A stretch of 64,000 bases of DNA from Bombus terrestris (taxonomy: Eukaryota > Arthropoda > Insecta > Hymenoptera > Apidae). Made by a program: the position numbers and the translations under genes. The stretch lies in assembly GCF_910591885.1 (NCBI RefSeq), contig NW_025963557.1, positions 372,001-436,000 of the forward strand. Direction: 5' to 3'. Below the pieces are notes generated by a model. The model had not been told where the DNA came from. It made no database searches and worked only from the letters and a program-made list of their open reading frames with translations. Positions 9,944-20,908 of the stretch are shown one piece after another; the stretch's first letter is position 1; every line of letters begins with the position of its first letter.

Positions 9944-12682
9944 CTACGGGCTTCGCGAGAAGAAATCTACGTGGGCCATCTTTTTACCCTCTCGATACAT
10001 AATGTCGAAGGTAAAAGTCTGCAAGTAAGCCCACCACCTGTGGACCCTGTCGCTTAAACGTACTTTATTACTCGACGCTTTCAGCGAGTTGCAATCCGTA
10101 ACGACAAGAAATTCCCGTCCATGTAGGTAGTGGCGGAAATGCTTGATGGCGTTTACGACTGCTAACGTTTCTAGTTCGTAGGAATGATATCTAGATTCCG
10201 CGGGGGTAGTTCTTTTACTGTAGTACTCGGTTACTCTATTTTTACCTTCGACTTTATGCATCAAGATCGCTCCGTAGCCCTCCGAGCTGGCGTCGGTATG
10301 TAGCTCAATTGGGTAATTAGGGTCGAATATCATTAGTACCGGCGCGTCGGTCAGGACGGAAACTACCTGTTGTCTGATTTTCTCGTGCCTATCTGACCAT
10401 GTTATGTTTTTGCTACCTGAGGTGAGCGCATACAGGGGTTTCATCATCTGCGAGAATTTAGGGACGAACCTACGGAAATACGAAGCTAACCCAATGAATT
10501 GTCTGAGCTGAGTGACGGTCGTTGGCGCGGGTAAGGAACTTAAGGCGTGTATTTTACCCGGGTTGGGGCGAACTTCCCCGTTATGGATTATATATCCCAA
10601 GTAAAGTACCGTTGTTTTCAGAAAAGAACATTTCGCGAAGTTGAACGAAAATCCGGCTTTCACAAGAGTATCTAGTACGGTGTTCAACCTTTCTAGAGCT
10701 TGATCTATCGAGTCGGCAATAACTAAGACGTCATCTAAATAAACGACGACGTAATAATACGCAAGGTTGCCTAAGGCGTTAAAGATGGCCCTCTGAAAAA
10801 CGGACGGTGCATTTTTCAATCTGAACGGCATCGTTACATACTCATATTGTCCGTCGGGTATAACGAACGCGGTATACTCCGTTGAATTGGGATGTATGGG
10901 GATTTGGTGGAACCCGCTGGCCATATCCAGGCTAATGAAGTATTTCGCGTTCTGCAATCTCGCAATTTGGTCTGCGATAAGGGGTAAGGGATACCGATCC
11001 GCAACCGTATTTTTATTTAGCGCTCGGAAGTCTACGCACAGTCTATCCGAGCCGTCCTTCTTCTTCACGAGCAACATACGACTTGCGAACGGTGACTTAC
11101 TAGGTCTTATAATGTTTGCTTTAATTAGTTCGCTAATTCTCTCCCGCACGGTTTTCCGCTCTTCCTCGCTAAGTCTGTAAGGACTTCTTTGGACGGTGAC
11201 GTTAGGGTCGATTAGTCGTATCTCTAGCTGGCCCGTAGTTACACGAGTACGTGGGAAACCCGTGATGAATGAGTTTTTAAACCTTTCGAGAATGGAAATT
11301 AACCGGCCCTTATCGTTACCAAGTACCTCGGTGTCTACTTCACCGAGATCGATCTCGTTTTCGACGGTCCTATTACGGGCGTTAACTATTTTCGTTTTGC
11401 AAATGTTGAGACTGTCGCGCGTAATATGTACATCGAAGCCTTGGCTCAAAATTTCGCGACCAATCATGATATCGTATTTTAAGTGGCTATCGGGGAGGAC
11501 GTGAAAAGTTATCTCGAGCGCAAAACCGTTGATGCATACGGTGGACAAAATCTGCGACGTACTCTTAACGCATGTATTCCCTATCCCTCGCATTACTACT
11601 ACGTCGGCCGTTCGTATGCCAGGAAATTTCGGGGCAACGGACTCCTTAATTAACGAGCATTCGGCCCCAGAATCGAAGCAAAATGGGAACGACTCACCAT
11701 GGAGGCTTAATTTACCGGTTGGGGCCTCCACCACGCAGAATTCGACTCGACGTTCCTGGCCGTTGCTGTCTCCTCTCTCTTTCCGCAGCGGGCAGTCAGA
11801 GACGATGTGTCCTTCCGCTTGACACTTGAAGCAAACTGGCTTGGACGATGTAGCTTGTCGGCCTCCTTCTGGACGTCGTATCTTCCGTTTCTCGGCCCGC
11901 ATCTTCTTGCGGCACTCCGCCACTTCATGTCCAAAGGCACCGCAGTAGAGGCACTTGTTCCGGGGGTCGGACAGCTTGTGTCGTTTGGTTTCGGGGCTAG
12001 ATGGTGTATTGCTTGTCGCCGGCCTCTTCTCGTGAGCGAAGACTCTTATTTCGTTTAAAAATTGGTCCTCGGTCCGGATGTCCTTCTCGAGTGCCACTCG
12101 TTCGATACGCCGGTCGACTGACTTCACTCGATAAAAGGCGATAGCATTGAATAATTCCGGCAAGGTTATATGTTGCCACTTCATCTTTATGAGGGAACGG
12201 ACGCGAGCGGCGAAAGCCGCCGTGTTTTCGCCCTTCTGTGGTTGTTCGTTAAGTATCTTCATTAGTGTCGAGGTTGCTGTATCCTTGCCACCAAAACGCG
12301 TCGTAAAAAGTTCCGTAAACGCTGGCCAAGTGAGGCCTTCGTCGAACACTCCCTGCGAAAACCAATTTGCTGCGGAACCCTTCAGAGCACTGCTCAAAGC
12401 GGTGGCTAGCGAACGGTCTTGTAGGGGGTGGTCCTTCATAATCAGACCAGCAGTGGTACACCATGCGACTGGATCGGCGCCCGGGATGTCGGGGTCAAAG
12501 TCCGGTAGCACAGTTTTGGTAGGTTCCGCACTCGGCTTCAAATTCAGCTCCTCCACTAGGCCACGCAAAATGGCCCTCATTCCGTTCACCGTCATAACCG
12601 ATCCGAATCCCACTTCTGATGTCGGATGCACGTCAGGATTGTGGGTGGGGGTGTTCGGTGTATCTTCGTTGGAATTAGCCAT
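9944..12682 (-). CDS. Gag-protease-RT-RNase H polyprotein, array unit 1 (912 aa)
   Basis: Single open frame. Gag has two CCHC knuckles (C-X2-C-X4-H-X4-C) at residues about 244-257 and 284-297. The aspartic protease motif DSGA is at 337-340. RT carries YLDD at 648-651 (DNA about 10730-10741), and RNase H contains TDASSEGYG near 795. The start ATG at 12682 lies inside LTR2, so residues 1-21 are LTR-encoded and residues about 22-27 are encoded by the primer-binding site. The ORF ends prematurely against intact relatives: a 1-bp loss after the FFSR segment cuts off integrase. Gag and pol are in one frame, with no ribosomal frameshift needed. Probably not mobile alone. Confidence 0.85.
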   Translation of the reverse strand: MANSNEDTPNTPTHNPDVHPTSEVGFGSVMTVNGMRAILRGLVEELNLKPSAEPTKTVLPDFDPDIPGADPVAWCTTAGLIMKDHPLQDRSLATALSSALKGSAANWFSQGVFDEGLTWPAFTELFTTRFGGKDTATSTLMKILNEQPQKGENTAAFAARVRSLIKMKWQHITLPELFNAIAFYRVKSVDRRIERVALEKDIRTEDQFLNEIRVFAHEKRPATSNTPSSPETKRHKLSDPRNKCLYCGAFGHEVAECRKKMRAEKRKIRRPEGGRQATSSKPVCFKCQAEGHIVSDCPLRKERGDSNGQERRVEFCVVEAPTGKLSLHGESFPFCFDSGAECSLIKESVAPKFPGIRTADVVVMRGIGNTCVKSTSQILSTVCINGFALEITFHVLPDSHLKYDIMIGREILSQGFDVHITRDSLNICKTKIVNARNRTVENEIDLGEVDTEVLGNDKGRLISILERFKNSFITGFPRTRVTTGQLEIRLIDPNVTVQRSPYRLSEEERKTVRERISELIKANIIRPSKSPFASRMLLVKKKDGSDRLCVDFRALNKNTVADRYPLPLIADQIARLQNAKYFISLDMASGFHQIPIHPNSTEYTAFVIPDGQYEYVTMPFRLKNAPSVFQRAIFNALGNLAYYYVVVYLDDVLVIADSIDQALERLNTVLDTLVKAGFSFNFAKCSFLKTTVLYLGYIIHNGEVRPNPGKIHALSSLPAPTTVTQLRQFIGLASYFRRFVPKFSQMMKPLYALTSGSKNITWSDRHEKIRQQVVSVLTDAPVLMIFDPNYPIELHTDASSEGYGAILMHKVEGKNRVTEYYSKRTTPAESRYHSYELETLAVVNAIKHFRHYLHGREFLVVTDCNSLKASSNKVRLSDRVHRWWAYLQTFTFDIMYREGKKMAHVDFFSRSP
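12604..12619 (-). other. Primer-binding site, tRNA-Leu-like, inside gag
   Basis: On the minus strand the 16 bases following the 5' LTR are TCAGAAGTGGGATTCG. They are complementary to the T-arm and acceptor 3' strand typical of eukaryotic tRNA-Leu (recalled from known tRNAs). The TGG that would pair with the tRNA CCA end is absent at the LTR junction. The core 13 bases recur in every subfamily here. Confidence 0.7.
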
Positions 12683-13623
12683 AGGTGCGGTGTAACAATG
12701 GTTGAGTTTATTGACACAAATTAGAGAGATTTACAGCGTCGATAGATAATCGCAAGGTTTCGATATTCGCGGCACTATGACAATGGTCTCGGCTCCGGCA
12801 ACGTTTCCGCTGTCAACGGATACTGGACTTTACCCTTCGTTTGCGTCTAAGTTACACTATATGTTAGAGCACGGGGGCAATTATTTCGTATACGAAAGAC
12901 AGGTCGATCACTCATGAGATCGCACTAGAGAGTGTCTCTCCGTCGCGGTGATGCTGTCGAAGAAAACTATGATGGGTGTGCCTAAGGGCACGAGATCATC
13001 GGATTCGCGGAGAAAAGTCTTCGCTCGAAGGGTGAGGGAAATTGACGTTGCTGTTAATTGGTCAATTTCCATGTTGGTGGTTAGAGAAAGATATTAGCTG
13101 TCCTTGGGGAAAGTTGCTAGCGAGAAGCGTCGTTCGTGGAAGGATAGATTTCTCTTATCTTCCCGTAGTTGGGGCACAGGCCATTTGTCTATTTGAGAGA
13201 CTTTGTGTAATTGAAATTTAATATTCGTAGCGGGTCCTCGCCCAGCTAAACATATACTGTGAAGATGCGTTGGCATCTGGCAAGCGTCTTACCCGAAGGA
13301 CAAAGTCTGCGTGTGGCGAGCCACGGGACAGAAATCGTTGAAATGTTTACCGTCGTGCCCCGTCCCAAGTATTTCTTTTAAGGAAAGCTATAGAGTTACT
13401 TCGTGCCTCTGTTAGATAAAACGTTCATCCCCTTGACCGCGGCTACGTTCGGCGACTGGTTGTCGCCTCGAGCCCGAGCTCACTATCATAAATCTGGAAT
13501 AAGTACAATCGGATCGAATGACAACGGTTTTCTTAATACGGCTAGGGTGAAATCTAAATTACAGTACTAGGTGTCTTCCCAAAGTTCCGAGGAGAAGGCT
13601 CCGGTGCTCTTTTATCTCCGACA
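12620..13623 (-). repeat. LTR2, shared by array units 1 and 2 (1004 bp)
   Basis: It runs from TGTCGGATGC to TCTCCGACA, so on the sense strand it starts TGTCGGAGA and ends GCATCCGACA. It is both the 5' LTR of unit 1 and the 3' LTR of unit 2. It contains the gag ATG (12682), a 54-codon ORF at 12908-13072, a 60-codon ORF at 13094-13276 and a GGCGAC/GTCGCC hairpin at 13451-13467. It is nearly identical to LTR3. Confidence 0.93.
12908..13072 (-). other. Small LTR-encoded ORF, MEIDQL type (54 aa)
   Basis: It begins MEIDQL with a good start context (ACC/AAC before ATG, G after) and precedes the gag ATG by about 230 bases on the sense strand. Open homologues occur in all complete LTRs here (54-63 aa), including the diverged ones at 44297-44470 and 45839-46030, without internal indels. 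Substitutions between groups are mostly amino-acid changing, so protein-level constraint is not shown. It could be an upstream ORF in the leader or simply conserved RNA. Confidence 0.3.
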
Positions 13624-13706
13624 CGGCCATTCTGACTATCACACGTCCTCGGGTGTAACTAAAATATTGAGTTTTCCCACATTAGATTCGATACGATTAA
13701 CATCGT

Positions 13707-14081
13707 TTACAATTTAACTAGGTGCTCGAATGAGGTAAGGATCCAGTGTAGCAACAAATCCTGTACGGGGGTTTGGCAGCAAAGAAATAAAAGATAATGA
13801 AAATTAGTAGCGTTATAGTTAGTATTCAAGGTGATAGTTGCATCCTGCAGGTTATTAGTCGGATCGTAACGGCATGATGGACCATTTTCGATTTCGTACT
13901 CCAAAGGATCTCGGTCTTCTAGATCGTGTGAGCACATAGAGCCTTGTTCCACGGTTTCACCGAGTTTTACCATATTGTTGCCCCGAAATGCATGCGAATC
14001 ACATCGCATGTTCTCACTGAGCCTCATCACACTGTCACCCCGAAACACGTGCGAACTCGCTCTGCCGGGTGTTAATGGCAT
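13707..14081 (-). CDS. Short env-position ORF, array unit 2 (124 aa)
   Basis: Same predicted protein as at 8227-8601, four bases after the integrase stop. Function unknown. Confidence 0.35.
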   Translation of the reverse strand: MPLTPGRASSHVFRGDSVMRLSENMRCDSHAFRGNNMVKLGETVEQGSMCSHDLEDRDPLEYEIENGPSCRYDPTNNLQDATITLNTNYNATNFHYLLFLCCQTPVQDLLLHWILTSFEHLVKL

Positions 14082-14085
14082 AGTG

Positions 14086-15423
14086 CTACTGATCTTCCGA
14101 GATCGAAGTGCTCATATCGTCATGGTCACTGTTATTGCCTTCACTACAGACATCCAACTCAGCAGGGATGCGACCATCTGGCATTTTCCTCAACCTGTCG
14201 TGACTGTATTTGTACGATCGCTTACCGTCTAATGTCTTTAGGATATACCTGTCCCCTTCCAAGACTTCTGCTATTACAAGTGGACCTCTAAATTTTGGAT
14301 CTAGTTTGGTTTGATTCCTTTCCTCATTCTTGCGTAATACGAAATCACCGAGGTTAAACCTAACCACCCTAGCTTTAGCTTTGTCGAACTTGTCTTTCTC
14401 GTATTTAGCACTCGTTTCTATCCCTCTTATTGCCTGTCGTCTTACATTGGAGATATCGATTTCCTTTTCCTCGATGTTACCGGGTAACAACAGATCGTAA
14501 GGTCTTGCTGTTCTACCTATTAGTAGTTCTAATGGACTCGAGTTGGTCACGCGGTTGGTGGTACAGTTCAAAGCCAACTGTATTTCCCCAATCGCGTCTT
14601 GCCACGGTCGCCCGGTCGTCTCTACTACCGTGAACATATTTTTCAATGTACCCATAACACGCTCTACCTGTCCGTTGGCTCTACTAGCACCGGTCGCTAT
14701 CAAGTGAACTTTAATTTGCTTGCTTTTGCAGAACTCTTGGAATTCTTTACCCGTGAAACATCTTCCCTGATCTGCTATTATCCGGCAGGGACTGCCGAAT
14801 AGAAATATAGCGGACTTGAGTGCTTTGATGGTATTAAGGGAGTCTATCTTACGGGTATGATGCAGATATACAAACTTCGTGAAAGCATCCACTAAAACGA
14901 TGACATATTCCTTGGAGTCATTTTTGCCACTTAGCTTGCCCGTTATGTCCATGTGCACCGTATGCCACGGTATGCTGGTCTTGGGTATCGGATGTAGTTT
15001 CGGCTTGTATCTTACCCGAGCTTGCCTTCGAAACTCTACAAGCATGACAGTTCTCTACGAATTTGCGAACGTACTTCGCCATTCCTTCGAACCAGTAATA
15101 CTCGTACAGTTTCTCGAGCGTCTTATCCCAACCCAAGTGCATAATTGACTGATGCACATGGTTAATAACGGACCATCTAAAACCTCTCGGGACAATGGGC
15201 AGGCAGAGCGTTTTGCCCCTCCGCTGCACTTTGTGGTAAAGGGTGCCCGAACGCAACTCGTAAGAATTCGCGACATCTTCCGCGAGCTCGTCGTTTGGTA
15301 GTTTGCGGGTGAGGTCTATAATTTGTGGGTCGCGGCGCTGTTCGGCTAACAGCCAGTCTTCCGGTATTTCGGCCAGATTGATTTCCTTTTCCGCGATTTT
15401 ATCAAACTTACGGTGGTCTAAGT
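14086..15423 (-). pseudogene. Integrase of array unit 2, frameshifted
   Basis: The core frame is 14086-15045 and the zinc-region frame 14918-15256. It carries the same frameshift after RNase H and the same 1-bp insertion between zinc region and core as units 1 and 3. The zinc region is otherwise open, unlike unit 1. Confidence 0.85.
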
Positions 15424-17275
15424 CTACGGGCTTCGCGAGAAGAAATCTACGTGGGCCATCTTTTTACCCTCTCGATACATAATGTCGAAGGTAAAAGTCT
15501 GCAAGTAAGCCCACCACCTGTGGACCCTGTCGCTTAAACGTACTTTATTACTCGACGCTTTCAGCGAGTTGCAATCCGTAACGACAAGAAATTCCCGTCC
15601 ATGTAGGTAGTGGCGGAAATGCTTGATGGCGTTTACGACTGCTAACGTTTCTAGTTCGTAGGAATGATATCTAGATTCCGCGGGGGTAGTTCTTTTACTG
15701 TAGTACTCGGTTACTCTATTTTTACCTTCGACTTTATGCATCAAGATCGCTCCGTAGCCCTCCGAGCTGGCGTCGGTATGTAGCTCAATTGGGTAATTAG
15801 GGTCGAATATCATTAGTACCGGCGCGTCGGTCAGGACGGAAACTACCTGTTGTCTGATTTTCTCGTGCCTATCTGACCATGTTATGTTTTTGCTACCTGA
15901 GGTGAGCGCATACAGGGGTTTCATCATCTGCGAGAATTTAGGGACGAACCTACGGAAATACGAAGCTAACCCAATGAATTGTCTGAGCTGAGTGACGGTC
16001 GTTGGCGCGGGTAAGGAACTTAAGGCGTGTATTTTACCCGGGTTGGGGCGAACTTCCCCGTTATGGATTATATATCCCAAGTAAAGTACCGTTGTTTTCA
16101 GAAAAGAACATTTCGCGAAGTTGAACGAAAATCCGGCTTTCACAAGAGTATCTAGTACGGTGTTCAACCTTTCTAGAGCTTGATCTATCGAGTCGGCAAT
16201 AACTAAGACGTCATCTAAATAAACGACGACGTAATAATACGCAAGGTTGCCTAAGGCGTTAAAGATGGCCCTCTGAAAAACGGACGGTGCATTTTTCAAT
16301 CTGAACGGCATCGTTACATACTCATATTGTCCGTCGGGTGTAACGAACGCGGTATACTCCGTTGAATTGGGATGTATGGGGATTTGGTGGAACCCGCTGG
16401 CCATATCCAGGCTAATGAAGTATTTCGCGTTCTGCAATCTCGCAATTTGGTCTGCGATAAGGGGTAAGGGATACCGATCCGCAACCGTATTTTTATTTAG
16501 CGCTCGGAAGTCTACGCACAGTCTATCCGAGCCGTCCTTCTTCTTCACGAGCAACATAGGACTTGCGAACGGTGACTTACTAGGTCTTATAATGTTTGCT
16601 TTAATTAGTTCGCTAATTCTCTCCCGCACGGTTTTCCGCTCTTCCTCGCTAAGTCTGTAAGGACTTCTTTGGACGGTGACGTTAGGGTCGATTAGTCGTA
16701 TCTCTAGCTGGCCCGTAGTTACACGAGTACGTGGGAAACCCGTGATGAATGAGTTTTTAAACCTTTCGAGAATGGAAATTAACCGGCCCTTATCGTTACC
16801 AAGTACCTCGGTGTCTACTTCACCGAGATCGATCTCGTTTTCGACGGTCCTATTACAGGCGTTAACTATTTTCGTTTTGCAAATGTTGAGACTGTCGCGC
16901 GTAATATGTACATCGAAGCCTTGGCTCAAAATTTCGCGACCAATCATGATATCGTATTTTAAGTGGCTATCGGGGAGGACGTGAAAAGTTATCTCGAGCG
17001 CAAAACCGTTGATGCATACGGTGGACAAAATCTGCGACGTACTCTTAACGCATGTATTCCCTATCCCTCGCATTACTACTACGTCGGCCGTTCGTATGCC
17101 AGGAAATTTCGGGGCAACGGACTCCTTAATTAACGAGCATTCGGCCCCAGAATCGAAGCAAAATGGGAACGACTCACCCTGGAGGCTTAATTTACCGGTT
17201 GGGGCCTCCACCACGCAGAATTCGACTCGACGTTCCTGGCCGTTGCTGTCTCCTCTCTCTTTCCGCAGCGGGCAG
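15424..17275 (-). pseudogene. Protease-RT-RNase H of array unit 2
   Basis: The frame continues through protease (DSGA), RT (YLDD) and RNase H and ends at the same premature stop as unit 1. It is cut off from gag by the 4-bp insertion near 17360, so it has no start of its own apart from internal methionines (for example 17214). Motifs remain intact. Confidence 0.85.
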
Positions 17276-18166
17276 TCAGAGACGATGTGTCCTTCCGCTT
17301 GACACTTGAAGCAAACCGGCTTGGACGATGTAGCTTGTCGGCCTCCTTCTGGACGTCGTATCTATCTTCCGTTTCTCGGCCCGCATCTTCTTGCGGCACT
17401 CCGCCACTTCATGTCCAAAGGCACCGCAGTAGAGGCACTTGTTCCGGGGGTCGGACAGCTTGTGTCGTTTGGTTTCGGGGCTAGATGGTGTATTGCTTGT
17501 CGCCGGCCTCTTCTCGTGAGCGAAGACTCTTATTTCGTTTAAAAATTGGTCCTCGGTCCGGATGTCCTTCTCGAGTGCCACTCGTTCGATACGCCGGTCG
17601 ACTGACTTCACTCGATAAAAGGCGATAGCATTGAATAATTCCGGCAAGGTTATATGTTGCCACTTCATCTTTATGAGGGAACGGACGCGAGCGGCGAAAG
17701 CCGCCGTGTTTTCGCCCTTCTGTGGTTGTTCGTTAAGTATCTTCATTAGTGTCGAGGTTGCTGTATCCTTGCCACCAAAACGCGTCGTAAAAAGTTCCGT
17801 AAACGCTGGCCAAGTGAGGCCTTCGTCGAACACTCCCTGCGAAAACCAATTTGCTGCGGAACCCTTCAGAGCACTGCTCAAAGCGGTGGCTAGCGAACGG
17901 TCTTGTAGGGGGTGGTCCTTCATAATCAGACCAGCAGTGGTACACCATGCGACTGGATCGGCGCCCGGGATGTCGGGGTCAAAGTCCGGTAGCACAGTTT
18001 TGGTAGGTTCCGCACTCGGCTTCAAATTCAGCTCCTCCACTAGGCCACGCAAAATGGCCCTCATTCCGTTCACCGTCATAACCGATCCGAATCCCACTTC
18101 TGATGTCGGATGCACGTCAGGATTGTGGGTGGGGGTGTTCGGTGTATCTTCGTTGGAATTAGCCAT
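17276..18166 (-). pseudogene. Gag of array unit 2, frameshifted after first zinc knuckle
   Basis: Starts with the LTR-encoded MANSNE and matches unit 1 through the first CCHC knuckle. A 4-bp tandem duplication (ATCT) near 17360 then shifts the frame and removes the second knuckle. The product would be a 296-residue truncated Gag, possibly able to assemble but not linked to pol. Confidence 0.85.
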
Positions 18167-19107
18167 AGGTGCGGTGTAACAATGGTTGAGTTTATTGACA
18201 CAAATTAGAGAGATTTACAGCGTCGATAGATAATCGCAAGGTTTCGATATTCGCGGCACTATGACAATGGTCTCGGCTCCGGCAACGTTTCCGCGGTCAA
18301 CGGATACTGGACTTTACCCTTCGTTTGCGTCTAAGTTACACTATATGTTAGAGCACGGGGGCAATTATTTCGTATACGAAAGACAGGTCGATCACTCATG
18401 AGATCGCACTAGAGAGTGTCTCTCCGTCGCGGTGATGCTGTCGAAGAAAACTATGATGGGTGTGCCTAAGGGCACGAGATCATCGGATTCGCGGAGAAAA
18501 GTCTTCGCTCGAAGGGTGAGGGAAATTGACGTTGCTGTTAATTGGTCAATTTCCATGTTGGTGGTTAGAGAAAGATATTAGCTGTCCTTGGGGAAAGTTG
18601 CTAGCGAGAAGCGTCGTTCGTGGAAGGATAGATTTCTCTTATCTTCCCGTAGTTGGGGCACAGGCCATTTGTCTATTTGAGAGACTTTGTGTAATTGAAA
18701 TTTAATATTCGTAGCGGGTCCTCGCCCAGCTAAACATATACTGTGAAGATGCGTTGGCATCTGGCAAGCGTCTTACCCGAAGGACAAAGTCTGCGTGTGG
18801 CGAGCCACGGGACAGAAATCGTTGAAATGTTTACCGTCGTGCCCCGTCCCAAGTATTTCTTTTAAGGAAAGCTATAGAGTTACTTCGTGCCTCTGTTAGA
18901 TAAAACGTTCATCCCCTTGACCGCGGCTACGTTCGGCGACTGGTTGTCGCCTCGAGCCCGAGCTCACTATCATAAATCTGGAATAAGTACAATCGGATCG
19001 AATGACAACGGTTTTCTTAATACGGCTAGGGTGAAATCTAAATTACAGTACTAGGTGTCTTCCCAAAGTTCCGAGGAGAAGGCTCCGGTGCTCTTTTATC
19101 TCCGACA
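18104..19107 (-). repeat. LTR3, shared by array units 2 and 3 (1004 bp)
   Basis: Same length and ends as LTR2, with only a few base differences (for example at the CCGCGGTC site). It carries the MEIDQL ORF at 18392-18556 and the gag ATG of unit 2 at 18166. Confidence 0.93.
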
Positions 19108-19190
19108 CGGCCATTCTGACTATCACACGTCCTCGGGTGTAACTAAAATATTGAGTTTTCCCACATTAGATTCGATACGATTAACATCGT

Positions 19191-19565
19191 TTACAATTTA
19201 ACTAGGTGCTCGAATGAGGTAAGGATCCAGTGTAGCAACAAATCCTGTACGGGGGTTTGGCAGCAAAGAAATAAAAGATAATGAAAATTAGTAGCGTTAT
19301 AGTTAGTATTCAAGGTGATAGTTGCATCCTGCAGGTTATTAGTCGGATCGTAACGGCATGATGGACCATTTTCGATTTCGTACTCCAAAGGATCTCGGTC
19401 TTCTAGATCGTGTGAGCACATAGAGCCTTGTTCCACGGTTTCACCGAGTTTTACCATATTGTTGCCCCGAAATGCATGCGAATCACATCGCATGTTCTCA
19501 CTGAGCCTCATCACACTGTCACCCCGAAACACGTGCGAACTCGCTCTGCCGGGTGTTAATGGCAT
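19191..19565 (-). CDS. Short env-position ORF, array unit 3 (124 aa)
   Basis: Identical prediction to units 1 and 2. Function unknown. Confidence 0.35.
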   Translation of the reverse strand: MPLTPGRASSHVFRGDSVMRLSENMRCDSHAFRGNNMVKLGETVEQGSMCSHDLEDRDPLEYEIENGPSCRYDPTNNLQDATITLNTNYNATNFHYLLFLCCQTPVQDLLLHWILTSFEHLVKL

Positions 19566-19569
19566 AGTG

Positions 19570-20908
19570 CTACTGATCTTCCGAGATCGAAGTGCTCATA
19601 TCGTCATGGTCACTGTTATTGCCTTCACTACAGACATCCAACTCAGCAGGGATGCGACCATCTGGCATTTTCCTCAACCTGTCGTGACTGTATTTGTACG
19701 ATCGCTTACCGTCTAATGTCTTTAGGATATACCTGTCCCCTTCCAAGACTTCTGCTATTACAAGTGGACCTCTAAATTTTGGATCTAGTTTGGTTTGATT
19801 CCTTTCCTCATTCTTGCGTAATACGAAATCACCGAGGTTAAACCTAACCACCCTAGCTTTAGCTTTGTCGAACTTGTCTTTCTCGTATTTAGCACTCGTT
19901 TCTATCCCTCTTATTGCCTGTCGTCTTACATTGGAGATATCGATTTCCTTTTCCTCGATGTTACCGGGTAACAACAGATCGTAAGGTCTTGCTGTTCTAC
20001 CTATTAGTAGTTCTAATGGACTCGAGTTGGTCACGCGGTTGGTGGTACAGTTCAAAGCCAACTGTATTTCCCCAATCGCGTCTTGCCACGGTCGCCCGGT
20101 CGATCTCTACTACCGTGAACATATTTTTCAATGTACCCATAACACGCTCTACCTGTCCGTTGGCTCTACTAGCACCGGTCGCTATCAAGTGAACTTTAAT
20201 TTGCTTGCTTTTGCAGAACTCTTGGAATTCTTTACCCGTGAAACATCTTCCCTGATCTGCTATTATCCGGCAGGGACTGCCGAATAGAAATATAGCGGAC
20301 TTGAGTGCTTTGATGGTATTAAGGGAGTCTATCTTACGGGTATGATGCAGATATACAAACTTCGTGAAAGCATCCACTAAAACGATGACATATTCCTTGG
20401 AGTCATTTTTGCCACTTAGCTTGCCCGTTATGTCCATGTGCACCGTATGCCACGGTATGCTGGTCTTGGGTATCGGATGTAGTTTCGGCTTGTATCTTAC
20501 CCGAGCTTGCCTTCGAAACTCTACAAGCATGACAGTTCTCTACGAATTTGCGAACGTACTTCGCCATTCCTTCGAACCAGTAATACTCGTACAGTTTCTC
20601 GAGCGTCTTATCCCAACCCAAGTGCATAATTGACTGATGCACATGGTTAATAACGGACCATCTAAAACCTCTCGGGACAATGGGCAGGCAGAGCGTTTTG
20701 CCCCTCCGCTGCACTTTGTGGTAAAGGATGCCCGAACGCAACTCGTAAGAATTCGCGACATCTTCCGCGAGCTCGTCGTTTGGTAGTTTGCGGGTGAGGT
20801 CTATAATTTGTGGGTCGCGGCGCTGTTCGGCTAACAGCCAGTCTTCCGGTATTTCGGCCAGATTGATTTCCTTTTCCGCGATTTTATCAAACTTACGGTG
20901 GTCTAAGT
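19570..20908 (-). pseudogene. Integrase of array unit 3, further frameshifted
   Basis: It carries the two lesions common to all units plus an extra A near 20103 that splits the catalytic core into 19997-20530 and 19570-20061. The DDE segments are therefore divided between two frames. Confidence 0.85.

Larger units (their letters stand above)
8144..12619 (-). mobile_element. Ty3/gypsy array unit 1 internal region
   Basis: Internal domain bounded by LTR1 and LTR2. Order on the minus strand: PBS, gag-protease-RT-RNase H, integrase, short ORF, 3' end. Its RT, tRNA-Leu-like PBS and fused gag-pol resemble the mdg3/micropia group, an inference from motifs only. It is the best preserved unit for gag-pol and lacks the 4-bp gag insertion of units 2 and 3. 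Confidence 0.9.
13624..18103 (-). mobile_element. Ty3/gypsy array unit 2 internal region
   Basis: Near-identical repeat of unit 1 between LTR2 and LTR3. It is distinguished by a 4-bp duplication in gag and by keeping the tryptophan codon in the integrase zinc region that is a stop in unit 1. Confidence 0.93.

Noticed and set aside
9944..12682. Stop after RNase H as a programmed frameshift site
   Set aside because: The plus-strand relative reads from RNase H into integrase in one frame, and no slippery heptamer stands out, so a decay lesion is more likely.
12147..12695. 182-aa plus-strand frames opposite gag (also 17631 and 23116)
   Set aside because: They are shadows of the gag reading frame on the opposite strand and match no known protein.
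13094..13276. 60-aa LTR frame (also 18578, 24063, 32114, 54575, 59853) as a separate gene
   Set aside because: Its sameness follows from LTR similarity. In the plus-strand LTR the homologous stretch is not open from the same ATG, so coding is not supported.
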